A stretch of 64,000 bases of DNA, from the NCBI GenBank assembly GCA_947579665.1, contig OX388350.1, positions 2,170,001-2,234,000 of the forward strand. Reading direction: 5' to 3'. Made by a program: the position numbers and the translations under genes. The notes below the pieces were generated by a model. That model ran no database searches. It had not been told where the DNA came from and was given only the letters and a program-made list of their open reading frames with translations. This stretch comes from Sympetrum striolatum (lineage: Eukaryota > Arthropoda > Insecta > Odonata > Libellulidae). Below, one piece after another: positions 1 to 10,819 of this stretch (position 1 is the stretch's first letter; every line of letters begins with the position of its first letter).

Positions 1-1420
1 AAGGTACTGATCAAGTTATCCATATTTTTTATTTATAGTTATTTACAAATTTTTAAAATTGGCTCACTTCCAGTGTTGTTTCTGTTGCAGAACCACAAAA
101 TCTAAGTTTAGCCACTTGATGTTTTGTACATCAAGAGGCAAAAAAAGTTTCCATCAGTGCACACTTAGAATGAACTTGGTTATTTTTGTTAATGCTCCAC
201 ATGCCTGCAGGATGAACGTTTTCTTAAAAAATTTACATTATTATGATATGATAATTAAAAGAATATGAACTACTGTAAATTAGGAAAACGGATGAAGGGA
301 AAATTAGAGAAAATGGTCAAATAATAAAGTAATACCTGCTATTACAAATTACAGAACTCAAAGAGGAGTAAAGGTGCTTGTTTTAATTAAAAACGAATTG
401 GGTGCCATTTACAATAGCAGGGAATTTAGATTTAAATAATTTAGATAGTAGCGCACTTTATACTACACGTAAAATGATACCAATATTTGCCATCTGTCCT
501 CTCTATAATCTCGCAATGTTCTTTTTACCATCTGGCAGTGAAAATCACGATAGTTGAGAATAGGGATCATGTCGTTGCGTATTTCGTCATGTAAATCACA
601 GCTAAGGAATATCTCTAATAATTATTGTCTATAAAAAGTTATATTCTTAAAATATAACCAACGGAGGGCTCTGATCATTTTGGACTCATTGCTATCGAAC
701 CTGTAGTCACAAACCATTTTATATTATACGCACAAAAATTTCTTTTGAATAATGAAATCAGTAGAACTAGTTGCGCAATCAAGCACCAAAAGAATTGAAT
801 AATATACTTGTAATTATTTAATTGCTTTTATTTACACCTTAACCATTAAAAATTTTAAAATGCTAAAACGATTAAGGCCAGGTGGCCGCCAAATGCGAAG
901 CGAATTTATGCCGAGCGGACTACACTTTGGCAATATATACTTTTGAATGCAGCTGCATCCACTGGATACAAAGCGGAGGTGAGGTGATAATTGTGAAGTC
1001 ATTCAGTTTAGCACAGCTCATCTTCTGAACGGCCGTGGTTCATTCTGATGCAAAGTCGGCTTCCCCCTCAAGAGCGATGGAGGGGGAAGAAATTAAAGAA
1101 AGGTGTAATTATTTCCCAATTACAGGTTTCTTCCAGAAACATGAGCGTAATTATTGTTGACCAATTCCATTTCACAAAATGTAATTATTTCCAGACAAAA
1201 TATGATAATTGTAATTGGACCACCTAATTTAATTACTTCCAATGTGGTTAAATTGCAATTAAGATTTTCACTCGTCTTAGGGGAGCGCAATCATTGTGCA
1301 AATGTTGGCCGGAACGTTCACTACAGCTGAGAAAAATGTTCTTGTAAATTTAATCATCGAACACTCTTTAAAACTAAAACCTTTCAGTCAGTAAAATCTC
1401 TCTATTCCTTAGCCAACTAT
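1..1420. other. intergenic, no recognised feature
   Basis: AT-rich with short frames only. A somewhat GC-richer patch at about 870-1080 contains no convincing exon. Nothing else was recognised. Confidence 0.55.
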
Positions 1421-1557
1421 GAATTGGAGTTGCAACATTTGATATTAATGCAGTATCTGAATCTTCTTAACACATCCCATAGTTCTAGAATTCAGCCTCT
1501 ACTTCAAGTCTGCTTTATTGTTTATATTGAAAACACCACTGACAGCAATGTTAATAA

Positions 1558-1633
1558 AGGGAGTCAAGATATACCTTATGCTGACAAAGAAAAAAAAATT
1601 TCTTTGACAGCATAAGGTAATATCTTGACTCCC
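1558..1633. repeat. near-perfect inverted repeat (hairpin), about 40-bp arms
   Basis: The left arm (AATAAAGGGAGTCAAGATAT ...) and the right arm are reverse complements with one mismatch and one extra base, separated only by a short A run. Such a snap-back could be a recent fold-back insertion or a replication/repair palindrome. Confidence 0.9.
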
Positions 1634-1641
1634 TTTATTTA

Positions 1642-2313
1642 TTGTTTATCTTTATTTTCAGCATAGGAAAAACTCTGTCAGATGAAGAATATAGAGAATT
1701 TGATGAGAGATATTTACATTTAGGTGATAATGCAATTATTACCATTCCTCATCATGAAGACGTTGATAATATTGACTGGGCAAATGCAAAGGAGCTGGAT
1801 TTAGAAGGTTCCATTATATCTCACCTCAAACATAAATTAATTTCAAGATGGAAGCGTGGAGAATTATTCTAAATCTTTTTTTTTGCAGATTCTTCAGAGC
1901 TTTCTGACTCATCCAATATACATTCCTCTGATCAGGTCAAAGGACAGAAGGGTTTCTTACCCAAAGAAGGTTATCAGGAGGATAGTTTGCCTTCTTACTC
2001 TTCCTTCAAGAAAAATGCTTGTACAGCTTTATCAAGGAATGAAGATTGTGGGGATGATAATATGCCTTCTTGCTCATCCTTCAAGAGGAATACTTGCGTG
2101 ACATATTCAAAGAATGCTGCCTTGGACGTAGCTGCCACTATGGAAATTTATCCTGAGGATTCAGTATCTCAAGTGGGAAGAGAAGCTGTGCCCAGTGGGA
2201 GTTCCTCAATAGAAAATCCTTGTAATACATTCGAAAGCGACATTTCTAGCCATTCAGCATGGAGTAGAAGTGTTAGGATGTGGCTATCAGAAGATGGTGC
2301 TGATAGTGACTGA
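1642..2313 (+). pseudogene. orphan coding block of unknown family, one in-frame stop
   Basis: A single frame stays open from 1642 to 2313 except for a TAA at 1870-1872. The first part reads IGKTLSDEEYREFDERY, HLGDNAIITIPHHEDVDNID and LKHKLISRWKRGELF. The second reads SSELSDSSNIHSSDQVKG, has a loose internal repeat (LPSYSSFKKNAC and MPSCSSFKRNTC), and ends SEDGADSD with TGA. Acceptor-like sites (TTTATTTTCAG at 1651-1661, TTTTTTTTTGCAG ending at 1888) precede both parts, but an intron between them would have only about 30 nt, so a degenerate single exon is more likely. I do not recognise the family. Confidence 0.45.
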
Positions 2314-2329
2314 GATTAATGTAATTAAT

Positions 2330-3125
2330 GTGAAACCATTTGGAAATTTATATCAGCCAAGTTTGGCCATTAAAAATATTTTTTCCTCAAGTGGTCTCTT
2401 TTCTTAGAAAAATATTTTATTTTCAAAGAAAAATGTATACACCTGCTCCGTTAATTTTTATAGGGATTTCAAGCCTTAATGAACTGATTTTTTTATCAAC
2501 ATTTCAAATTTAGATACAATAATATTTTTTTAAAGAATTCTCATTTTTTCTATTTCATAATATTGGCTACAAAATAATAGTACCGAGATATTGGTATTAA
2601 CAGGCCTTTTTTTGCCTTTTAGCAAATAGAACTTTTCAATACTACCATATTTGTGTAAGAATTTAAGATGAATCTTCGTCAGCTTTTCTGTATAAATCTA
2701 TTCATTGTCATGAGTGGGCTTTTGGGATTACAGAGGTTTAATTCAACGATTTGTATCTATTACATAGGTTACTTCTTTCTGGAACTGCAAATTTCAATCT
2801 TATGCATTCTTAAAAACTTTTGAACCCTCAATTGGCTCTTAAATTAATTCTGTAGTGCCACACCCGATGAGGTGTGTGACGTCCACGTAAGTATTGGGTT
2901 CTTGCCCTTGGTGTCGGGGTTTCGTGAAATAAACACTTTCCCGGATTCTAAAACAAAAGAAGCATTTTTGTTTATTTACCTTTGCAGCCACAAGCACCCA
3001 GCAACCAAGGGGAGGTTCCGGTGAGGAGCAGAGAGTGGGAGGGTGCGGAAGCGGCATTGAGGTGGAGTCGGTCTTTTCGCTGCCTTCTTTCCTGTCTTTC
3101 ACTAACTGGCACTGACTTGATCACA
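2330..3125. other. non-coding stretch, possible LTR-like sequence
   Basis: Bases 2860-2960 hold a GC-richer segment with an AATAAA at about 2929, which would suit an LTR, but no matching second LTR was found in the window. The rest is AT-rich with nothing recognised. Confidence 0.35.
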
Positions 3126-3315
3126 ATGGCCACCTCCACTGTCCTTTCGCAGATAATTAAGATCGACTCTCTGGTGGGGGAGAATTTAAATACCTGCACT
3201 TTGGGAAGGAATTTACAGAAAAGGGGAAGAGACTTTAGCGCAGGTATACGGCGACAATCTAAAAGGAGGGTTCTTGAAAGTTGGCCTAACTGCATAAGGG
3301 GCTCGGGGGCATAAC
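3126..3315 (+). pseudogene. possible Ty1/copia gag start
   Basis: MATSTVLSQIIKIDSLVGEN followed by LNTC resembles copia-type gag starts (I-x-K-I-x-x-L-x-G-E-N-x-x-T-W), with the Trp replaced by Cys. The frame then degenerates. It is short and other origins are possible. Confidence 0.3.
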
Positions 3316-3707
3316 AGAACGTGGCCTTAGCATCGCGAAATAGACAGAATTCGGGTCAATCCACAGTTCTTAAGGAACTCTATAGAAGAATATTGTTAGT
3401 AATAACGGATGACCCTTATCACGCGGCTTTAAATTTACGTGGAGCGTATTTTGGGAGGACTTGGAGTGTTAGAATGCTCGCTCTCTCTGCCTGGGGGAAG
3501 GGTGGCGGTGATGAGAGGCTAGGGGATGGGGAGGGGGACACTCGCGGCGGCATTACAATTCTCTCTCTGTTCACTAAAATATTCACAATCAAAATTACTA
3601 TTGAATATGGATTAATCCCTAAATATTACTCAAATGTATGCTTTTCTCTTGTGTTCATTGATCTTTTCTGCCAATCTAACTCCTGATGTACATTACTGCA
3701 CATTTTG

Positions 3708-3858
3708 ATCAGTAGAATAAAAACTATCCGACTATGTCCACAATTTATTGAAGAAATATTTAAGGCAACCGGTTTTGATGAGGCTTCCTCATCTTCAGGC
3801 CACCGGATGAAGTGCAAAGCAGAATATATATATATATTCCACTTAAAGACATCAATTT
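3708..3858 (-). repeat. dispersed retroelement 3' end, copy A
   Basis: On the minus strand: TTCTGCTTTGCACTTCATCC, GAAGATGAGGAAGCCTCATC, AAAACCGGTTGCCTTAAAT, TTCAATAAATTGTGGAC. The same blocks in the same order lie on the plus strand at 25464-25616. The CTGAAGATG ... AAACCGGT module is common at the 3' ends of arthropod LINE/SINE elements. Confidence 0.8.
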
Positions 3859-4430
3859 GAGTGGAGTTGGTAGGAGTGAGGATTGAATAACGTGGATTGG
3901 TTCCTCAAATATCCAAAATCCCTGCTACGGTGTCGTCTGCTGCGGCAACCGGAAGTAAAAGGGATCGCGGGATGGACATGGCCGAAGCGGGTGAAGCTGA
4001 CGACATGCCCGCCATGCAGCGTGTGGTCGAGTCGAGTGATGTTGTCTGTTCTTTGTGGACGATGAAGTTCAAGAACAAAAAAATTTCTTAAGTTTATCTC
4101 TAAGTAATCTAAACTTTAATGCTTGTCGTTTTGAGCCACTCTCTTGAATGATGAGAGTGGTCAATGTCTCTCTGAAAAAAGGTGAATCTATTGATTTATT
4201 TTAGGATTCTTTTTATTTGTTAAAGTGTAAATTGTACTCCATACTTTCCTATTAATGTTTGTGTTTTAAATCTTTCTCTTTACCTCTTAGTCTTCTTTTT
4301 TTGTGTTAAATTTAATTTATCATTTTTATTACATCACATATAATTGGGTAATTTTGTATCTGTTTGTGATTGATAAATATTTGTATTATAATTATTTATA
4401 TTAATTTATTTTTTAGGTGACGTTTCAGAT

Positions 4431-4855
4431 ATGGAAGGGCAAGTTAGAGAGTATGACCCGCGGTTGAACGTTGATGCAGGCCAGTATGAATTCCTTTCCA
4501 CACCCATTGCAGTTACTCAAGGCAGGTTAAGTTGGGTTCTGGGGTTAGAAAGTCAGACCCCCTCGAAATCCAGGATGTATAGAATCCATAGGAATAACAT
4601 TCCGAAGCTGGCCAAATTGAGAGGGATGCTAAGCAATGAAAAGGACTCTATCAACTCTGCTGTCATTGAAGTCCTGAAGGCTGAGGTGTCAAAGATGAAT
4701 GACAATGATAAGTATTGTGCTCTTCTTTTTGATGAGATATCACTTGAGAAGGGATTGTATTATGAAGCTAGCAAACAATATATCTTTGGGTATGAAGATT
4801 TTGGCCACTTAGGAAGATCCCCCAAAGAGGCTAACCATGCATTAGTTTTCATGAT
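4431..4855 (+). pseudogene. P-element/THAP9-like transposase, N-terminal catalytic piece
   Basis: The frame 4431-5009 begins MEGQVREYDPRLNVDAGQYE. From about residue 75 it shows the start of the RNase H-like catalytic fold of P/THAP9 transposases: KMNDNDKYCALLFDEISLEK, then YIFGYEDFGHLGR and EANHALVFMI. The FDE aspartate is the first expected catalytic acid. After ALVFMI the frame leaves the family, so residues beyond about 140 are unrelated sequence. A TTTTTTAG acceptor at about 4415 suggests an upstream exon, but no THAP zinc finger was found. The second catalytic Asp and the GTP-binding insertion are absent. Confidence 0.75.
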
Positions 4856-5341
4856 CAGTTTATATGATAAATTAAACAACAGGGGATCAGAAAATCTAAA
4901 TTTAAAATATGTAAAACTGGGATTTGGAAATCTAGATTTTGAAATCCAGATTTTCCATGTATTAAACAAGGATTTCGAAATCCAGATTCAATGTATCTCC
5001 AAATCCTAAAAATATCTAGATTTAATCCTTATCTGGTTTGTAGGGAGATGTCATGCACAAACAAGTAAATAATATAATACAAGTAAAACCAATTTAATAT
5101 TTAGAATAATCATGTGAAGAAAACGTTTTAAAAAATGACAAAGTTATTGTGTCAAAATCTACGATTATGATCATTTTATTATGGATGACCTTATACCCAT
5201 CTACCAAAATGTTAAAATAACATGAAGTGTTCGCTAGGAAAGTTTTAACTCTACTGTATCTTTTCTTATGGCGTCAGGTTCATCTTGGTGCGGGAATTAA
5301 TCAATAAGAAATAATTAATATTAATAGTAACTTGCATCTGT

Positions 5342-5560
5342 TGTGAATACAGATGCACATTGTATACACTTGGTATACACCATACAATATACCATATCCC
5401 TTGTATATCTCTTGTGAATATAGATACACAATGTATACACTTCGTATACGTCATATAATATACCATATCTCTTGTGAATACAGATACACAATATATACAC
5501 TTTGTATATGCCATATAATATACCATATCCCTTGTGTATCTGTTGTGAATACAGATACTC
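5342..5560. repeat. minisatellite, period about 61-69 bp, 3.3 copies
   Basis: Repeated blocks TTGTGAATACAGATACAC, GTATACACTT and ATATACCATATC in the same order three times, with a partial fourth. Unit lengths differ by an optional extra segment (CCTTGTATATCTC). It lies just left of the inverted-repeat element. Confidence 0.9.
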
Positions 5561-6062
5561 TATACGCTGTGCTGTGTGGGATATGTTACGGATGTTAAGC
5601 GTTTCCCAACACTTTACCTAATGAATTATTGATGGTTATTTACATTTATTATTAAAAGATTAAAACGTTTATTTTATTCCACGTCCTTGGACAGATGCAC
5701 GCTCCAGGAAACGTAGTACATACGTGCATCCATATGTGCTATGGCGTACAGGCTAAAAGCGAGAATCGCATTCATTTTATGCGATCACATGTCTTATTGC
5801 GGCTTTATTTTACATTCTGATAATTACGGGTATTCAATTAACGCATTTGCCTTGATGATATTGTTAAACATGCTCACACTTGCCACAGTTCGTCTGCTAA
5901 CCGACTAACTCCTATCGCTACCGACTCTTTTTCATTATCGGTAGAATTCTCCGGATTCTACCGACAATGGCTAGCCATCGTACCGACGCAGGAGCTTCCA
6001 GAATAGCATCGAGAGCTCGCGGAGTCGGTTTGCGATCCCAACCGACGGGAAAGGAGATACAG

Positions 6063-7341
6063 AATATGGCCCCTGAAGGAGCAACATTTCAACTTCAAGG
6101 ACAGCTTCATGAAGATGAAAGTTAAAGTTTCTGCATTACAGTTAAGCCATACTGTCGCAGCTGCTATTGAGACTTATGTTGCAACAAATGTATTGCCCTC
6201 CGAAGCTGTATACACTGCCGAATTTGTGGAGAAGATTGATGACCTTTTTGACTCTCTTAATAGCTGCAACCAATATCCACATGAATGCAAAATTTTTAGA
6301 TGTGCTCTTTCAGATAATTCCCCGTTTGTGGAAATGTGGTACAGCATCCTCAAGGAGATAGGGAAGTGGAAGCTGAAAGACCTAACGACAGGGAAAGATA
6401 AGACTGATATGTTCAGCTTTCTTAATGGGTGGCAGATTACCTTACAAATTGTTATATTTATATGGAACAGGTTGAAGAAAGTAGGTTTCAAGTTCCTAAA
6501 CTTGAAAACGTTGAATCAAGATTGTTTGGAGAATGCATTTTGTTGTGTGAGGCAACATGGGATTGCAAACACCAATCCTACTTGTTTCCAATTTAGAGCT
6601 GCTCTAAAGACATGTATAATCAACAACATGGCCCTACCATTTAAGTCTATGAGCAACTGTGCTGAAGATGATTGCTTTCCACTTAGCAATTTATGCCACT
6701 TGCTCCATTCTGCAGGTGATGAGGTAAGTTGCAGCGGATCTCCTAACTGTGATGGTGAGGACATGGCGGACTTCCTAGGACAGGTAAGTAATGAGGGTTG
6801 TTCCACAGCAGGTGATATTCAAGCTGTGGCATATGTTGCAGGATATACTCTGAAGAAGATGGATTGGAAGGGTGACTTCGAGATTTGTAGGGCATCTTTA
6901 TTTTCAGCAACTCTCACAGAGAGGCATTTATTTACGTCAGTTAAGGAATATGATGGCACCAATCGTTTGATGTATGCCTCGGATCAACTCCAGGATTACC
7001 TTCTTCATCTGCATGATCAGCTTTATTTGCTTCTACACAGACATCTCAGAAGGATTGAAGATACTTTCAGAGTATCATTTACCAGGCCAGATGTTGCTTT
7101 CTGTGCAAAGCATTCGTTAGAGGATGATATTTTAACAAAGGCTGTGAAATTTCTAGTATATAAATACGTTAGAGATAAAAAGGTTTCTTGTAAAAGGAAG
7201 TGGACGTTTGGTCATCCTAAGAAGATAAAAAATTTAAAGCCTTGTAAATTTAGGGACATATTGGTTTCTCATAGGCCTACCGGGGAATCTCTTTACCAAA
7301 TAGGTATACCCTATGAAAAAAGAGAAACGCTGCCTCGCTGA
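6063..7341 (+). pseudogene. P-element/THAP9-like transposase, C-terminal half
   Basis: The ATG-initiated frame is 6109-7341 (410 codons), but family homology starts upstream: WPLKEQHFNFKDSFMKMKVK and VSALQLSHTVAAAIE match the segment after the GTP-binding insertion (KMKVxxAxQxxSxxVA). Further marks are FVEKIDDLFDSLNSC, LNQDCLENAFCCVRQHG (family LNQDxLENxFxxxRxxG), NPTCFQFRAALK and AYVAGYTLKK. It ends CKFRDILVSHRPTGE ... PR and TGA. An AG at about 6062 could be the splice acceptor. The frame is open for 1.28 kb, so it is young or has been conserved. The N-terminal half is absent inside the element, so it is unlikely to be an active transposase as it stands. Confidence 0.85.
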
Positions 7342-7344
7342 TAA

Positions 7345-8245
7345 CCTCCTGGGTGGTTGCGGAATAATCAGCCAGTATTATTCACTCACTGAATTGCTCA
7401 TGATCTCTAGTGTAATTTTTCCTTTCTTACAGAATCAGCACGTGGGGACGACAAATTCACTCAAGGCCCTGAGAACGATAGCAGATTCAGCCACAAATTC
7501 ATGATTGTCATGAAAATTTATTTTCTAATTTCTTACATTATTAGATTATAATATTATTTTCTTATGATGTCTGGAATTAATGTTTGAACAAGCTTATTGT
7601 AATTGTAAGGAGCTATATACAAGTAATTGATGTTGACAGGATCGTATATGTGAAATTGGTTTTCAAATAAATGTATGAATATAAATAGTAATCCTTGTCT
7701 GTCTTCTGCAATATCTATAGCCCTTCCCTAAGTCCAGTGTATTAATTATTCCTTAAATATGAATAATATGCAAATGAAATTACTCAAAACTCAAACTACG
7801 CGCGGTTGAGATAACTACCGCTAAAATTCTCATATCACCTGTTTGGATGTAAATATTCTCATATTCCTAGTTCCGTGCCTAGGGGAAGACTAGGGGCCAG
7901 AGCTCGTCCCTCGTGACGTCAGAGTTAATATATCAAATCGGCAAGTGATGGCGGTACTGACGGTAGGGGCGGTAGAGTTTACCTGAATTAAAAAAATGCT
8001 ATAACAAAGATAAGATAATAAATAAATTATTAAACATTTTCTCCATCATCATAAAATATCAGAAAACTGTAATAAAATTTTAAGTTTTCAATAAATGCTG
8101 TGAAACGAAATCACAACATAAGTGCAAATCGCACAGCGGCAAAGATGACGCAATTATTTGTTATTGCGAGTAATGGCGAGTAAGAAGAGTGCGGCGATAA
8201 AATGTTCCAATTCCCTACTCGCTTACGGGCTTCCTTGAGTGAAAA
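7345..8245. other. 3' non-coding part of the P-like element
   Basis: AT-rich. At 7944-7970 it contains ATCAAATCGGCAAGTGATGG, nearly repeated at 14708-14731 (TCAAATCGGCAAGTGGTGGC), pointing to a shared dispersed repeat. No gene seen. Confidence 0.5.
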
Positions 8246-9794
8246 GGGGTGCTGGGGGACTATTCTGCAACTCCTTTCCGACACGGAAAGCGGCCGTATT
8301 GTCGGAAAGTACCACAATCCGATGTGGGAGGAGCCTCCGTGCGATTCTATGCACTCTGTGTCGGAAAATGGGCTAACTTCAGACGGCAGATTCTGCCCGA
8401 CAGATAAAGCGTGTCGGAGGCCGAGGGACAGATTCCGTGCGCATGCGCACTTAATTATGTAGCTTATTGTAACGCGCATCTTTCAAAGGATTTAATGTAA
8501 AATTAAGCTATATTTTAATGATTAATGTAAATAACCATAAATAGTTTATATTAGTAAGATGATGGGGTATGCTAGTAATCCGTTGCATATTTTGAGTGCA
8601 TGAGTCAACCAAAAGATGTTAAGATCGCTTAAGATCCTCGGCCGCCTAAGGTCTTATAAGTTGGAACTTTCCTTCAATCGAGTTAACATCGTTCGTAAAT
8701 GTAGACGTTATACATAATACTTCTATATAATATTTAATATAATACACCCGATGCAAATCTGCATATATAAATTTCTACATAAGTAAAGCACCATTATTAT
8801 AACTGGAAAGTCCGAATAAACTCTGCGTGAGCGAACTTATATAGCGAATGATGTTTTGAAATTTAATTTTACTATTTAAACCTTGATTATTATTTGATTG
8901 TGAGAAACCCAATGTAAACGGGCGACAACAACTGAAACGCTACTACTGTGGTAACAGTCCTAGGACTAAACTTAGACTGATAGGACAACTCAAACAGTTA
9001 ACCTTTATTATTATGACACAGTATGGTATCACAATATAAGCTCTCACAATATGCCTGTCCGGTTGGGAAACGCTCTAAGTTTGTAATTTGCAAATCTTTA
9101 ACATCGTCGGCCGAGTGTCAGAATTTGTTTTCCTGAGTTTCTGAATCTTCGTTAAATAATAATTAAGTCATGTTCATCAGAATCTCTCAATTAAATGTAT
9201 AACCAACTGGTCATACTTTTATATTTATAGATACTATAGATATATTATACGACTTACACAGGAATTTTAGTAATTATTGTTTCCGATTTAGAATTGTTGT
9301 TGGAGATGAATGTTGAGGAAATGCATTCTCGGAGGTGCACATTTTTCTCAAATTCTTATCTATTTGAAGAAGTGCAGTATATGTTTATAACGCGGAATAT
9401 ATTTCCACTCCCTAAGTGTCAGAATTAATACCACCCTTTCGTTCGCAATATTTACGTACAGCATATTTAAAAACAAACAGCATAAACATTAACGAATGCA
9501 ATTACAGTCGTTTCATTATTCCACAACGCCTTCATCACCGTAGCTTCAACAAGGAAACAACAAAAGTCTACCATGAGCCTTTTATAGCTACTTAAATCTT
9601 TATTCCATGAGTTGCTTCTGCTACCGGGAAATGTTACACGTAGAGTTTCAGCCTTCATGTGTTTATTTGCTTGCCCTCCGTTGGCTGAGATGAAGCACGT
9701 GACCGTACCCTTCGGAAGTGATCGGGATTCTCCTCCTAATATGGGTAGGACCGTGCCTCACGTTGAAAAAGTCAAGTTTCCGATCCAACATGCG

Positions 9795-9911
9795 CACAGA
9801 ATCGCACAGAAAGGCTCCGTCGGAAAGTTAGCTCGGATTTTTCTGCCGTCGGATCCGAAAAATCTGTTTCCGACGTGCTAGATTCCGACGAATGACAGAA
9901 TAGCCCCCCAG
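9795..9911 (-). repeat. third copy of the P-like element's inner end
   Basis: Read on the minus strand: CTGGGGGGCTATTCTG, several GTCGGAA blocks, then GGAGCC and TGTGCGATTCTGTGC. This matches 8250-8350 in order and spacing. It marks either a second related insertion or part of a compound one. Confidence 0.65.
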
Positions 9912-10002
9912 TGAGGATATGCAGCAATAATTCAACAGAAAACCCAAACTTAAAATTCCACAGATTTCCGAGAACGAAAGAAAGGTATTTATAATATTTC
10001 GA

Positions 10003-10707
10003 GGGTAAATTTCTAGAAGAGGTCTGTTTGGGAGATATTCTACATCTCCCTTCATATTGAAGATAGAACTATGATTCTTACTCCATTTTATAGAAGAAGG
10101 ATTGCGGCTAATATATATGAAGAGAAATCACTCCTAAGTACTGCCATTTCATGGGAATTTTACTCCGAAAATGATCGTTTTTCGTCTGCTTTTCGGCCAT
10201 TTCTGATGTTTCCTCGGAATTCCGGTAGGGGTTTTTCTGTAATTTCAACTCTAACAGATACCCACTTCCGGATTTGCTACACAGTTACGGTTTGGAAAAA
10301 AGCGGATGGGTTGAGTTGGGCGGGCGGGGTTCCATTTATTGTCATATACTTCCATCATTACATACGATGTAAATAAAGGAATCCCGCCAACCCAACTCAA
10401 CCCATCGACTTTTTGCATTTCCGGAATTTTGACGTTTTCCGAGAGTTGAAACTCGTCGATTACCGCTACATCTGGCGTCAAAATGCCATAACTAACACTT
10501 CCAACATGGCCTATGGAGGCCAATTCCTGTACCTCGCTCACTATAATCGACATATGTCAGTAACTACATGACGTACTTACTAGCTATAATTTGTGTAATA
10601 AGCCGCAATGTTTGAAGTATCGTCCCTGAAAATATCATTGAAATAGGGCTACATTTAGTGGGAAAAAAAAATTAAAACCCAAACAGACCTCTTCTAGAAA
10701 TTTACCC
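10003..10707. mobile_element. fold-back MITE with 30-bp perfect ends
   Basis: GGGTAAATTTCTAGAAGAGG with TCTGTTTGGG at 10003-10032 is perfectly inverted at 10678-10707. The arms continue inward with weaker match (ATTGCGGCT), and a second strong inverted repeat, GATGGGTTGAGTTGGG, lies at the centre (10293-10338 and 10371-10417). There is no transposase. Its left arm is also similar to 16010-16100. Confidence 0.8.
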
Positions 10708-10819
10708 TTTAGGTCTTTATCTTGGAGGAAATTATTTGGAAATCCATCTTTCTCTGCCTTGCCCGCTGTAAAGCTTGGATTTAGTTGGCTCTGTGTTTGT
10801 TTGGTGCTCTTACGCGAAA

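Larger units (their letters stand above)
5581..8590. mobile_element. P-like DNA transposon with long inverted ends
   Basis: The outer 115-118 bp of each side are co-linear inverted repeats at roughly 70% identity by eye: the left reverse complement and the right both run GCATCT..TC.AAGGA, TAATGTAAATAACCAT, ATTAG/AGGTAA, GCTTA, ATCCGT and CATAT. Further inside, left 5880-6060 and right 8250-8430 also match in inverted order (CTATTCTG, CTCCT, GTCGG blocks). Between them is the C-terminal half of a P/THAP9-type transposase. No clear 8-bp target duplication is seen. Confidence 0.75.

Noticed and set aside
2839..3314. Overlapping frames on both strands (87-110 codons) as host genes
   Set aside because: They are mutually antisense in a GC-richer patch. 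Only the start of one resembles a copia gag, kept as a low-confidence call.
5594..9079. AGCGTTTCCCAAC pair (5597-5609 and 9063-9077, inverted) as transposon termini
   Set aside because: Only about 15 bp match and the flanks do not. The co-linear inverted repeat ending at 8590 explains the left copy better.
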